NCBI GenBank assembly: GCA_947685225.1
Contig: CANTUV010000062.1
Coordinates: forward strand, 17,070,501-17,134,500
Length of the DNA: 64,000 bases
Source: Garcia nutans
Taxonomy: Eukaryota; Streptophyta; Magnoliopsida; Malpighiales; Euphorbiaceae
Reading direction: 5' to 3'
Shown here: positions 37,230 to 50,142 of the stretch, piece by piece
How the letters are laid out: every line of letters starts with the position of its first letter
Position numbering within the stretch: the stretch's first letter is position 1
The notes under the pieces: model-generated
Database searches by the model: none
The model's input: the letters and a program-made list of their open reading frames with translations, nothing else
Told to the model about the DNA's origin: nothing
Position numbers and translations under genes: made by a program

Positions 37230-39820
37230 TGTAACACCCCTATACCCCGTATACGTACACAGCATGCTAATACGATCGTAATATACGTATACTGAATATA
37301 GAAATGTCACGGTTACAAAACACACATGACATGACTCTTATATACTATGAACAAATTCAAAACCTTTAAATGAGTTTATAAAACGAAATAGATAGAAAGT
37401 TTATTTAAAACGCAGCGGAAAATATAACAAATGTTTCCCAATACATTTGCATCAAAATCAAAAGTTACAAATATAAAATATATACATGAGTGGCAGCTCT
37501 TCTCTGATCTTTAAGTCCAAAAATCAACTCTTCAACGCCTAGACTCACTAGGTCTAGAGGAACTCTCGGGTTCAATCCTGTCACCTGCGCGATGAACCAC
37601 AATCGCGCTGAGCCAACAGCTCAGTAGAACAAACTATAATGATATTATGCTATGTCATACATTCAAACAATATAGATCATACTCAATACACTTTTATTTT
37701 ATGGATGTTACATTTCATTATTTCAATAATTGTATCATCATCCATTACTCACACATTTAACATAGACACACATGGGCCCAACAAGCATTTAATATGATAT
37801 TCAAAGTTCAGAGTTACTGCTTTGGTTTATAATCACAATGATCAAGCCCGTAGGCAATATATATCATATCTCTATCCATGGATAGTGTAACAGACCCAGT
37901 CTCTTGGACCATCAACCCATTAACATGAGGAGATCCTCAACCCGGCTAGACTATTACTAGTAACAGACCCAGTCTCTTGGACCATCAACCCGACTAATCG
38001 AGGAGATCCTCAACCCGGCTAGACTGTTACTTTTCATAAATTTCATTTTCACATTTCATTTAGTGTAACAGACCCAGTCTCTTGGATCATCAATTCAATT
38101 CAATTGAAGAGATCCTCAACCCGGCTAGACTGTTACCTTTATATAGGCATGCCACCAAAACCAGTACTCTGAAATTTGAATAAACATATTAGGCACACAA
38201 CCATTTCATATATCTCTTTATAAATCTTTTTCTCAATTCATTTCTCATTCCACAATCAACTAGGCAAACATGCCTCATTTGAATCAATATAGCCAATCAC
38301 AATGGCTTTACACATCATCTTATCATCACATCTTTCATTTCATAACACATACATATACCATATTACATTTCATGAGGTTCATATTGTATAAAACATAACA
38401 TTATTCAAACATATCAACAATACAATGAAATTACTTAGTACATTCACACTCAAATGTATAAGTTCCAAAATCACATGAATGTATGTTATAATGCAAGGTT
38501 TGTACTTACCTCAAAAGAAATCCACACAATTCTAAACACTTCCTCTTAACAAGTCCTTCACCAAATAATTAAGGCAATTCACCTTCTTCACAACCTAATT
38601 CAAAACAATGAGGAAACTCACATAAGATCATAAGGCTAAGAATCAATTAGGGCAAACTCTAAACTGGACACGCTCACCCACACGGGCGTGTCCCTGACCG
38701 TGCCCTAACTCCACAACACAGAAGCATTTACACGTTCAGGACCACGGGCGTGTCACTGGGCGTGTAATACCTACTGTCTCTCAGAAGTATCGACACGTCC
38801 AACATCATGAACGTGTTCCTGGCCGTGTCAATTCCCCAAAGTCACAGTAGCTATGACACGCTCACTAACACGGGCGTGTTAATGGCCGTGTCACACCTAC
38901 TGCCATCCAACACAATTGACACGCCTAAAGACCTGGACATGCTCCTGGGCGTGTCAGGCCAAAAACCCAGATTCCGGCCAAAACAACAATCCAACCAACA
39001 AACAACAATCTTCCACCATCTTCCACTTCAACAAAACTCAACTAGATACACCCAAAACCATAACAACCTTGCAAAAACACCAACACAACTCAAAATACAC
39101 ATCCAACACCAAATCACAACATCATCAAAAACTCTAAACACAACCACAACTCAATCTTAACCAACAAACTTATTCTTCCTTTCAATCTTACTCTTTTCCT
39201 TCAATCCAACCCAAGAATCAAAGATCAAGTAAACCCAACACTCTTAAACACAACACACTCAAACATATCCATATCAACAACCATAAATCACCAAACCCAC
39301 AACACAAACTCAAAGAAAACAAGGGAATCAAGAGGAAACTTACCAAGAATGAAGAAAACTCTTAAATTCCTCCTTGATCTCTTGAAAACTTCTTCAATCT
39401 TGAGCTTGGAAGGTCAAATCTCTCCCTCTCTCTTATTCTCTTGCTGCTGCCGTCCAAAGCAAAGAAAGGAGAAGAAAAGGAAAATGAGAGACACGAGAAG
39501 AGAGGAAGAAGGAAGAAAAGGAAAAGAAAGAAAAGTCAAACATTAACCCTCTCTCTCCTCAAAACATTCTCCTCCACACAAATAAAAATAAAATAATCTC
39601 AAACATCACCATCCACCCATCTTAATCCACTAACTCAATTTCAAAATAATTACCTTTATACCCTTCAAACAAATATTTGTATATGTTAAGTATATCACAA
39701 TATATACAACATATACACATTACTCTAACCTCAACTCTCTTTCCAATAAAATAAATACACTTAATCCAATAATAACAATAATTACTCCAATACTTCTAGG
39801 GTACATTTTGGGATATTACA
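37230..39820 (-). repeat. 5' LTR of K3
   Basis: 2,591 bp, nearly identical to 26670-29260. Contains the two-hairpin motif (37587-37624) and the CACGG module (38665-38960). CTACC follows at 39821-39825. Confidence 0.95.
37587..37624 (-). other. Two-hairpin motif in K3 5' LTR
   Basis: Same sequence as 27027-27064. Confidence 0.8.
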
Positions 39821-39825
39821 CTACC

Positions 39826-42522
39826 AATTTTACTTAGTCAAATTTTTAGTTCCGATTTTTACAGAAATTTTGCCATAGTATTGCCTAAAAATTAAGTCCC
39901 AAGTGTCGATAAAACTGGTTTTTTTCTGATTTTTAAAAACATTTTACACAAACCAATGCAAATAAAATCATTCTCAGTACACTCCTAATAAATCCCCCTT
40001 ATAACCTCAACTACAACCTGCAAAAAGGATTTACACTTCTAGTACAACATAAAGTAAAGGTTTATTATGAAATACAGTAGATAAAATATTTGTTCACTAT
40101 GCAGCGGAAAATAACAATATTTACAAATTCATATATATCCAAACTCAAGTTTTACAACCCATAAAATTTATACATTTCTTTGGCAGTCAGTCTTTGATCT
40201 TTAAGCCAACTATCAACACCTCAAAATCTAGACTTGACTCGGCCTAGAGGAACTCTCTGGTTCTTCCCTGTCACCTGCGCGAAGAATCACATTCACGCTA
40301 AGCCAACGGCTTAGTTGTACAAATTACAGTGCTATGATGCTTTAATGCCATGCTAATGTCACACAATAAAGATTCAAGATCAATTCAAGAGAATATTATA
40401 TTTCAAATCTTACCGGTTTCAATAATGTATGTATAGTAGTCATCTCATTATTCATTTGTTTCACCATTCAATAGTCACATTTAAACAAACACAAGCATGG
40501 GCCCAAAAATAATCTAATATGCTATTCAAAGTTCAGAGTTACTGCGTTGGTCTATAAACATAATCATCAATACATTTATCCATGGATAATCAACTAGATT
40601 TGAGTTTACGACCCGGTCATTTCACTCAATCTAGTTCCAATAATTTGTTTTTGAGGTTTACGACCCGGTCATTTCACCCCAAAAACATCACATATCATAT
40701 TTTTCAACTGGAATTGGCTTACGACCCAATCATTTTACCTATCCAGTGATTCATAGGCATGCCGCCAAAACCAGAACTCTGAAAATTGAATAAACATATT
40801 AGGCACACAATCATTTCTTTTATCTCATTATCAATTTCTTTTCATTTCATTTCTCATAATTAATTAGGCAACCATGCCTCCATTATATATATTTCATTTG
40901 CATTATCATAGCCAACAACCATGGCCTCATATCTCATATGATCTCAAATCACAATAAAGCAACTCTTCATAACATCATATCTTTCATATTTCATTTCATC
41001 ATTCAAATGGATATAATCAAATGACATTAACACATATTTTACATACTCATCACAACATTCACATCATACCAAACATACATTATTAATATGCATTAACAAT
41101 GCATTAGATTTCTTAACACATTTACAATCAAATGTATGTTAAATCTCAACATCATATGAATGTATGAAATAATGTAATTTGTACTTACCTTAAAACCAAC
41201 TCACACCAATCTATACACTTACTCTTCCAAGAATCCTCAACACTTAGGCTAGGGCAATTCAACCTCTTCACAACCTAATTCAAAAGGAGTATTAGCAAAA
41301 TGACCATATGAATAGTACATTCTGGTTTTAGACTCTACTCTATCCTTATTTTGAAAATTTGTATAAAATAATCTACTTGACTAAAAATTCTAAAATTTTT
41401 ACAGAACTAAATTTTACATCTTAAAATCATTCCTTTAAAATTTCAGATCAAACTGAACACAAAATCTTGATCAAATAGTTCACCCAACCAGACTGCCCCA
41501 ATTGCCATGCATCCTGGCAGCAGTTCTGAACTTTGTGAATTCCATAAACTAAATTCAATCAACGTGGTCCCAAATTATTTTTCTCAAATACTAGACTCAC
41601 TAAGAAACAACATATCCAAAATTCAATTGAATATGATTTTTCTACATTTTATTAAAAATCCCGAAATATAGCTGTCTCAGTTAAGGTACCTGCTGGAACA
41701 GGTTTAGTAAAAATAATCTTTCCAAAATCATAACCATTCTAAAATGGAATCAACATATTTTTTAGTCATTATAGACTCATAGAGGCACAACATATCAAAA
41801 ATTCACTTCAAGAACATTTTTCTATATTTAATTAAAAATCATATAAGTCACAGCCTTTACTAATTGTAAAACAGAAAAATGTTCACTAAACACAACTCTT
41901 CCTCTTCCATCACCAACACCAACCTAACTTCTTATCTTTAATTCCATTTCAACACTTACAAACACACCACAAGCAATCCTAACCATATTATCAACAACAC
42001 TTCATCAAACTCAAAAATAGCTTCAAAAACAACAAGAGCAATCAAGAGAGAACTTACCAAAATAATGAAATTTCTTGAAATTCCAACTTGTTTATTTGAA
42101 ATCTCCTTCAATTTTGGTCTTGGAAAATCAAATCCCTCTTTTGCTCTCTTGCTTGAGTGATGGCCGGCCAAACACAAAGGAAGAAGAAGAAAAATAAAAA
42201 TGAATGGCAAAGTCAACTTTACTCTCTTCTTTAAACCTCCACCAAGTAATTTAAAAAGAAAATTACTTAAATACCCTCACCTATTTATTTTACTTCTCTT
42301 TCACTTATTACCCTATTTAGTAATTTCACAAAGAACAAATTAAATATCTTCATCCCTTGACCATCACATTTGACTTGTATATCTGTTGTATATATTTCCA
42401 TATACACAACATATACACTTTCTTTTAAATTTCTTTTCTCTCCCAAATTAACATATACATTTTAATTCAAATAAAACAACAATTATACTAAAACTTCTAG
42501 GGCACATTTTTGGGATATTACA
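39826..42522 (-). repeat. Main part of K2 3' LTR
   Basis: Matches 47466-50142. With the 69-bp piece at 26601 it makes about 2.77 kb. It lacks the CACGG module. In that place it holds a segment with GACTGCCCCAATTGCC and CATCCTGGCAGCAG shared with LTR D. Frame 41956-42216 is an LTR by-product repeated at 49591. Confidence 0.93.
40277..40314 (-). other. Two-hairpin motif in K2 3' LTR
   Basis: In LTR sense CTAAGCC-3 nt-GGCTTAG then GCGTGAA-8 nt-TTCGCGC. The closing loop pair of the second stem is A-T where K1 has T-A, and one pair is a T-G wobble. Confidence 0.8.
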
Positions 42523-42540
42523 ATTCTCCCCCTCTAAAAA
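42523..42540 (-). promoter_or_regulatory. Polypurine tract of K2
   Basis: The minus strand reads CTTTTTAGAGGGGGAGAAT directly before the LTR start. Confidence 0.87.
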
Positions 42541-42568
42541 GAAATTTCATCCCCGAAATTACATGATA

Positions 42569-45500
42569 TCAAGTCTGAAACAGTTGAGGATATTGATCTC
42601 GCATCGCTTACTCACTCTCCCAAGTTGCCTCTTCTCTACCATGATTCTTCCAAAGAACCTTTACAAGTGGCACTATCTTATTTCTCAATTCTTTCACTTC
42701 ATGTGCCAAAATAGCAATTGGTTCTTCTTCAAAAGTTAGATCTGGACTGACCTCAATAGATTCAACTGGTAAAACATGAGATGGGTCAGATCTATACCTT
42801 CGCAACATAGAAACATGGAAGACATTATGGATTCTATCCAACTCAGGCGGCAAAGCAAGACGATAAGCAACTGGTCCAACTCTTTCTAATATCTCATACG
42901 GTCCAATGAATCGAGGACTCATCTTCCCTTTTCGACCAAATCTCAATATCTTTTTCCAAGGAGACACTTTCAAAAATACTTTATCTCCAACATCAAACTC
43001 TATGTCTCTCCTCTTCAAATCTGAATAAGACTTCTGTCGGTCTGAAGCTGCTTTCAACCTATCCCGAATCATCTTCACTTTTTCTTCAGTCTCTTTAATC
43101 AGATCAGGACCAACCAATTTGCCTTCCCCAATTTCATTCCAACATAAAGGCGTTCTACATTTTCTTCCATACAATGCCTCAAATGGTGCCATTCCAATAC
43201 TAGATTGATGACTGTTGTTGTAAGAAAATTCTACAAGTGGCAAAAATCTGTCCCAACTTCCAAAAAAATCAATGACACAGCTTCTCAACATATCCTCAAT
43301 AATCTGTATCACTCTCTCTGATTGCCCATCTGTCTGCGGATGAAAAGAAGTGCTAAAGTGCAATCGAGAACCCAAAGCACCATGTAAACTCTTCCAAAAC
43401 CTCGAAGTAAACCGGGGATCTCGATCCGACACTAAAGAAATTGGGACTCCATGCAACTTCACTATCTCACTAATATATAGCTCAGCCAACTTCTCAAGTG
43501 AATAGTCCATCCGAACCAGAAGAAAATGAGCTGTCTTTGTCAACCTATCAACAATAACCCAAATGGCATCATGCTTCCTCTGTGTCAAAGGTAAACCAGA
43601 CACAAAATCCATTGTCACTCTCTCCCATTTCCATTCAGGCACTGATAAAGGTTGAAGCAACCCTGTTGGAACTTGATGTTCAGCTTTCACCCTCTGACAA
43701 GTGAGACATTTGGACACAAATTCTGCTATGTCTCTCTTCATACCAGACCACCAATAATGCTGTCTCAATTCATGGTACATCTTTGTACTTCCCAGATGCA
43801 TAGCAAAAATCGATTGGTGTGCTTCCTCCAAAATAACCTTTTTCAAACTATCATTATCAGGAACACACAATCTATCCTTAAACCAAAGGCTACCATCACT
43901 TCTCACAAAGAAATCTCGGCTCTCCCCATTTTGGCAATCTGAAACAATCTTCTGAATTTTCTCATCTGTCAATTGAGCCCCCTTAATCTGATCTAACAAT
44001 ACTGGTCTCAATTGCAACTGAGCCAACAATGCACCATCATCACATGCTTCAAAACTAGCATGTAACACTCTCAACTCAACAAGCAACGAGAGCGAATAAA
44101 CAGCCAAACCTGCCAGAGACTTCCGACTCAAGGCGTCAGCAACTACATTTGCCTTACCAGGATGATAATCAATCAAACAGTCGTAGTCTTTGATTAGTTC
44201 TAACCATCTCCTTTGCCGAAGATTCAGCTCTCTCTGAACACCCAAATATTTCAAACTTTTATGATCTGTATAGATAAAACATTTCTCCCCATACAAGTAG
44301 TGTCGCCAAATCTTCAAAGCAAATACTATAGCTGCCAATTCCAGATCATGTGTCGGATAATTAAGCTCATGCGGCTTCTATTGCCGAGAAGCATAAGCTA
44401 CAACTTTACCCTCTTGCATCAAGACACATCCTAAACCATTATGTGAAGCATCACTGTAAATCACATATGGTTTATCTTCCACGGGTAAAGTAAGAATAGG
44501 TGCTTGAGTCAACATTTCTTTCAACTGATCAAAACTAGCTAGACACTGATCTGTCCACACAAATCTAACTCCCTTCCGAAGCAATCTGGTGAGTGGAGTA
44601 GCTATCAAAGAAAAACCTTTCACAAACCTTCGATAATAGCCTGCCAAACCCAGAAAACTTCTAACTTCAGTTACTGACTTTGGTGGACTCCAATTCAAAA
44701 TGGCCTCAACTTTACTCGGATCAACTCTTATACCATCTGCTGAAACTATATGACCGAGAAAAGTTACTTGGTCAAGCCAAAACTCACACTTTGACAGCTT
44801 AGCATACAATTGCTTCTCTCTCAAAATCTGTAACACAATTCGCAGATGCTTGTCATGTTCTTCCTTATTACGTGAATACAACAAAATATCATCGATGAAA
44901 ACCACCACAAACTGATCCAGATAGGGCAAAAACACCCTATTCATCAAATCCATGAAAGCTGCAGGTGCATTCGTCAATCCAAAAGGCATTACCAAAAACT
45001 CATAATGCCCATATCTTGTGCGGAAAGCTGTCTTAGAAACATCTTCAGCTTTAACCCTCAATTGATGGTACCCTGATCTCAAATCAATTTTGGAAAACAC
45101 TGCTGCTCCCTTCAACTGATCAAAGAGATCATCAATTCGAGGCAAAGGATACTTATTCTTGATAGTTACTTTGTTCAATTGCCTATAATCGATGCACAAT
45201 CTCAAAGTACCATCCTTTTTCTTCACAAACAACACAGGAGCTCCCCACGGGGAAACACTAGGGTGAATAAACCCTTTATCCAACAACTCCTGCAACTGCA
45301 CCTTCAACTCTCTCAATTCAGCAGGTGCCATTCGATAAGGAGTGATAGAGATGGGAGTGGTACCAGGCAACAAATCGATACCAAACTCAACCTCTCTCTC
45401 AGGGGGTAACCCTGGCAACTCCTCTGGAAATACATCTGAAAACTCAGCAACTGTGGGTATACTATCAAGTTGAGAACCCATTACTTTGGTATCCATAACA

Positions 45501-45673
45501 TGAGCAAGATAAGCAACACACCCTTTTCTAATCAACTTTCTGGCTGTTACAGCTGATACAAACAAGGATGCAAATTGTCTCTGCTCACTAGATACTAATA
45601 TACTTCTACCATCACCAGTTCTCAAAGTAACACATTTCTTTTGACAATCCACTATAGCTTCATGCTTAGACAA
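42569..45673 (-). pseudogene. K2 pol: RT, RNase H, integrase, chromodomain with two internal stops
   Basis: Continues in the gag frame after the stop at 45674-45676. RT is complete with LRLCIDYRQLNK and FIDD. A stop at 44378-44380 (TAG for TTG) falls in RNase H after VAYASRQ; the rest (YTDHKSLKYL) is open. Integrase has HHCC (CLTCQRVK), IVDRLTK, VSDRD and SERVIQIIEDM. A stop at 42608-42610 (TAA for CAA) truncates the chromodomain 13 codons before the natural TGA at 42569. No frameshift from gag to the end, so only point mutations separate this copy from an open frame. Confidence 0.95.
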
Positions 45674-47224
45674 CTAATCCATGCCTAAGATCAAATCATA
45701 TTCTTTAAAAGGCATTTCAATTAAATCATCAAGAAACTCCTCACCTTGAACCACAACAGCACTCTCACGATGCACCCTACTTACCACAACACTATGTCCT
45801 AAAGGATTGGTCACTAAGACATCAAATCCTAAGGACTCTGAATGCAATTCAGACACAGGCAAGATAGATGCACTTATGTATGAATGAGTAGATCCTGGAT
45901 CAATCAAAGCAAGAACTGAAATGCCAAATAAAGAGAATGTACCAGCTATAACTGCTGAAGCATCTGGCTGCCTCTGCATCACATATACTCTCTGAGAAGA
46001 TCCGGCCTCGTCCGGTCTACTGTCTCTGGATGAAGATCCTCCTCTCTGACTAAACCCGGATCTACCACCCCTACTAAAACCTCTGCCCCTTCGACCACCT
46101 CTGCTGACACTAGGTCGAGAAGCTGCAGTATCAGCCTGCCTATACTCCTGCATCTCAGGACAATCTCTAATAAAATGAGCTGGTGACCCACATTTATAAC
46201 ACCCAGCTGATCCACTAATCTTCCAAAAAACACCCCCATGGGTCTTACCACAATGCTCACATACAGGTGGAGTAGACCTCTGAACCACAGGGGTCGGAGC
46301 ACTAGCTACAGAAGTTGCCGGTCTCGGCCTCTGTCTCTGATACTGAACTGATCTACCCGACTGTCTCAGGGTTCTACTGGTTCTCGGAACAAAACCTCCT
46401 CGACCCCTCTTCATAGATGAAGACCCTGTCTCAAACTGGGATCTCCTTACCCTGGTCTCTTCCTCAGTAGCAACTGCTGCAATACCCTGGGCTCTTTCCA
46501 CACTCCTAGCTGCTGCAACAAGCTGGGAAAAATCCTGGTATCTAGAACCAGCCACAAGACACATAATAGAGGGTCTCAATCCAGCCTCAAATCTTCTACA
46601 CCGGTCTATCTCGTCTGAAATAATACCTCCAGCATAGTGACTCAACCGGATATATTCAATCTCATACTCTGTCACAGTCCGGCTGTCCTGCTTCAAATTC
46701 AGAAATTCCATCTTCTTAACATCTTTATACTCCCTCGGAGTATATTTCAGCTCAAACTCCCGTAGAAAATCACTGTAGGACAATGTAGGTGGATCATCCA
46801 TAGCATGAGGAACTGTCTTCCACCAATCATAGGCATCTTTCTGCAGGAGGGATCTGGCATAGTCAAATTTCTCATCCGAAGTGGCTTGCAACTGTATGAA
46901 TATTCTCTATACCTTATCCAACCACTGCTCAGCCACTGCAGGATCGGTAGTGCCCAAGAAATCTTCAGCCCCATATTTCCTTAACTTGTCATAATGTCTT
47001 ACCGGCATCTGAGGCTGTGGTGGTGGTGGTGGCTGCACTGGAGCTCCCCTCAACAGTTCTACTATATGCCTTAACCAACCCGGCGAAGCCTCCTCAGCAG
47101 CTGATCTCTTTGGCACAGAAACAGGTGCCTCACTAACCCTCTCAATCCTAGCTCCATCTCTACTCTCTTCAGGAGCTACACTTTCCGCACTACCCTCAAT
47201 AAACTGTCGTGAATGAGATGCCAT
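45674..47224 (-). pseudogene. K2 gag and protease with two stops
   Basis: ATG at 47224 (MASHSRQFIEGSAES). Stop 46907-46909 (TAG for CAG) after EQWLDKV, then open through FDYARSLLQKDAYDWW, the CCHC knuckle CYKCGSPAHFIRDC and the protease site LALIDPGSTHSYIS. In the extra Cys motif before the knuckle (CEHCGKTHGGVF) the last Cys has become Phe. Stop 45674-45676 replaces the Trp codon of GMDWLS. Confidence 0.94.
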
Positions 47225-47374
47225 CTCTACCTATATCTGCAAACACAGCAGAATATTCCTCATTAAAGATCAAAGACTGCCGTACCAAAACATGTATTTT
47301 ACTCAAAAACCCACTTTAAAAATCAAAATATTCTTTTTCTTACAATTGACCTAGGTTGAGAATCTCAAACCTAG

Positions 47375-47386
47375 GCTCTGATACCA
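47375..47386 (-). promoter_or_regulatory. Primer-binding site of K2 (initiator Met tRNA)
   Basis: TGGTATCAGAGC on the minus strand, five bases inside the 5' LTR. Confidence 0.92.
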
Positions 47387-47391
47387 AATAT

Positions 47392-50142
47392 TGTAACACC
47401 CCTTCTCGACCTACATATGTAAGCTGAGTAGAGGCGCCACACTAACCTAAAGTTGCTACCAATTTTACTTAGTCAAATTTTTAGTTCCGATTTTTATAGA
47501 AATTTTGCCATAGTATTGCCTAAAATTTGAGTCCCAAGTGTCGATAAAACTGGTTTTTTTCTGATTTTTAAAAATATTTTACACAAACCAATGCAAATAA
47601 AATCATTCTCAGTACACTCCTAATAAATCCCCCTTATAACCTCAACTACAACCTGCAAAAAGGATTTACACTTCTAGTACAACATAAAGTAAAGGTTTAT
47701 TATGAAATACAGTAGATAAAATATTTGTTCACTATGCAGCGGAAAATAACAATATTTACAAATTCATATATATCCAAACTCAAGTTTTACAACCCATAAA
47801 ATTTATACATTTCTTTGGCAGTCAGTCTTTGATCTTTAAGCCCACTATCAACACCTCAAAATCTAGACTTGACTCGGCCTAGAGGAACTCTCTGGTTCTT
47901 CCCTGTCACCTGCGCGAAGAATGACATTCACGCTAAGCCAACGGCTTAGTTGTACAAATTACAGTGCTATGATGCTTTAATGCCATGCTAATGTCACACA
48001 ATAAAGATTCAAGATCAATTCAAGAGAATATTATATTTCAAATCTTACCGGTTTCAATAATGTATGTATAGTAGTCATCTCATTATTCATTTGTTTCACC
48101 ATTCAATAGTCACATTTAAACAAACACAAGCATGGGCCCAAAAATAATCTAATATGCTATTCAAAGTTCAGAGTTACTGCTTTGGTCTATAAACATAATC
48201 ATCAATACATTTATCCATGGATAATCAACTAGATTTGAGTTTACGACCCGGTCATTTCACTCAATCTAGTTCCAATAATTTGTTTTTGAGGTTTACGACC
48301 CGGTCATTTCACCCCAAAAACATCAAATATCATATTTTTCAACTGGAATTGGCTTACGACCCAATCATTTTACCTATCCAGTGATTCATAGGCATGCCGC
48401 CAAAACCAGAACTCTGAAAATTGAATAAACATATTAGGCACACAATCATTTCTTTTATCTCATTATCAATTTCTTTTCATTTCATTTCTCATAATTAATT
48501 AGGCAACCATGCCTCCATTATATATATTTCATTTGCATTATCATAGCCAACAACCATGGCCTCATATCTCATATGATCTCAAATCACAATAAAGCAACTC
48601 TTCATAACATCATATCTTTCATATTTCATTTCATCATTCAAATGGATATAATCAAATGACATTAACACATATTTTACATACTCATCACAACATTCACATC
48701 ATACCAAACATACATTATTAATATGCATTAACAATGCATTAGATTTCTTAACACATTTACAATCAAATGTATGTTAAATCTCAACATCATATGAATGTAT
48801 GAAATAATGTAATTTGTACTTACCTTAAAACCAACTCACACCAATCTATACACTTACTCTTCCAAGAATCCTCAACACTTAGGCTAGGGCAATTCAACCT
48901 CTTCACAACCTAATCCAAAAGGAGTATTAGCAAAATGACCATATGAATAGTACATTCTGGTTTTAGACTCTACTCTATCCTTATTTTGAAAATTTGTATA
49001 AAATAATCTACTTGACTAAAAATTCTAAAATTTTTACAGAACTAAAGTTTACATCTTAAAATCATTCCTTTAAAATTTCAGATCAAACTGAACACAAAAT
49101 CTTGATCAAATAGTTCACCCAACCAGACTGCCCCAATTGCCCTGCATCCTGGCAGCAGTTCTGAACTTTGTGAATTCCATAAACTAAATTCAATCAAAGT
49201 GGTCCCAAATTATTTTTCTCAAATACTAGACTCACTAAGAAACACCATATCCAAAATTAAATGGAATATGATTTTTCTACATTTTATTAAAAATCCCGAA
49301 ATATAGCTGTCTCAGTTAAGGTACCTGCTGGAACAGGTTTAGTAAAAATAATCTTTCCAAAATCATAACCATTCCAAAATCGAATCAACATATTTTTTAG
49401 TCATTCTAGACTCATAGAGGCACAACATATCAAAAATTCACTTCAAGAACATTTTTCTATATTTAATTAAAAATCATATAAGTCACAGCCTTTACTAATT
49501 GTAAAACAGAAAAATTTTCACTAAACACAACTCTTCCTCTTCCATCACCAACACCAACCTAACTTCTTATCTTTAATTCCATTTCAACACTTACAAACAC
49601 ACCACAAGCAATTCTAACCATATTATCAACAACACTTCATCAAACTCAAAAATAACTTCAAAAACAACAAGAGCAATCAAGAGAGAACTTACCAAAATAA
49701 TGAAATTTCTTGAAATTCCAACTTGTTTATTTGAAATCTCCTTCAATTTTGGTCTTGGAAAATCAAATCCCTCTTTTGCTCTCTTGCTTGAGTGATGGCC
49801 GGCCAAACACAAAGGAAGAAGAAGAAAAATAAAAATGAATGGCAAAACTAACTTTACTCTCTTCTTTAAACCTCCACCAAGTAATTTAAAAAGAAAATTA
49901 CTTAAATACCCTCACCTATTTATTTTACTTCTCTTTCACTTATTACCCTATTTAGTAATTTCACAAAGAACAAATTAAATATCTTCATCCCTTGACCATC
50001 ATATGTTGTATATATTTCCATATACACAACATATACACTTTCTTTTAAATTTCTTTTCTCTCCCAAATTAACATATACATTTTAATTCAAATAAAACAAC
50101 AATTATACTAAAACTTCTAGGGCACATTTTTGGGATATTACA
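47392..50142 (-). repeat. 5' LTR of K2
   Basis: 2,751 bp. TTCAA follows at 50143. The two-hairpin motif is at 47912-47949. About 15 bp near 50000 are missing relative to the other LTR. Confidence 0.95.
47912..47949 (-). other. Two-hairpin motif in K2 5' LTR
   Basis: Same stems as 40277-40314; the loop of the second hairpin differs by one base. Confidence 0.8.

Larger units (their letters stand above)
26670..39820 (-). mobile_element. K3: Tekay-type chromovirus with solo LTR D in pol
   Basis: Minus-strand element with two LTRs of equal length (26670-29260 and 37230-39820, 2,591 bp each) that differ at about a dozen sites by eye (~0.5%). Perfect CTACC TSD. Internal part: primer site 37222-37211, gag-protease 37060-35505, pol 32399-29306 with a 934-codon open run. 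Solo LTR D splits the linker between protease and RT. The youngest of the three full Tekay elements by LTR identity. Confidence 0.96.
26601..50142 (-). mobile_element. K2: Tekay-type chromovirus with K3 nested in its 3' LTR
   Basis: Minus-strand element flanked by TTCAA at 26596-26600 and 50143-50147. 5' LTR 50142-47392, primer site 47386-47375, gag-pol 47224-42569, polypurine tract about 42523-42540. The 3' LTR is split into 42522-39826 and 26669-26601 by K3. Coding sequence is a single frame with four premature stops and no frameshift. The LTRs differ at about 25 sites plus one 15-bp deletion (~0.9% by eye), the oldest of the three Tekay insertions, as its position outside K3 requires. Confidence 0.95.
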
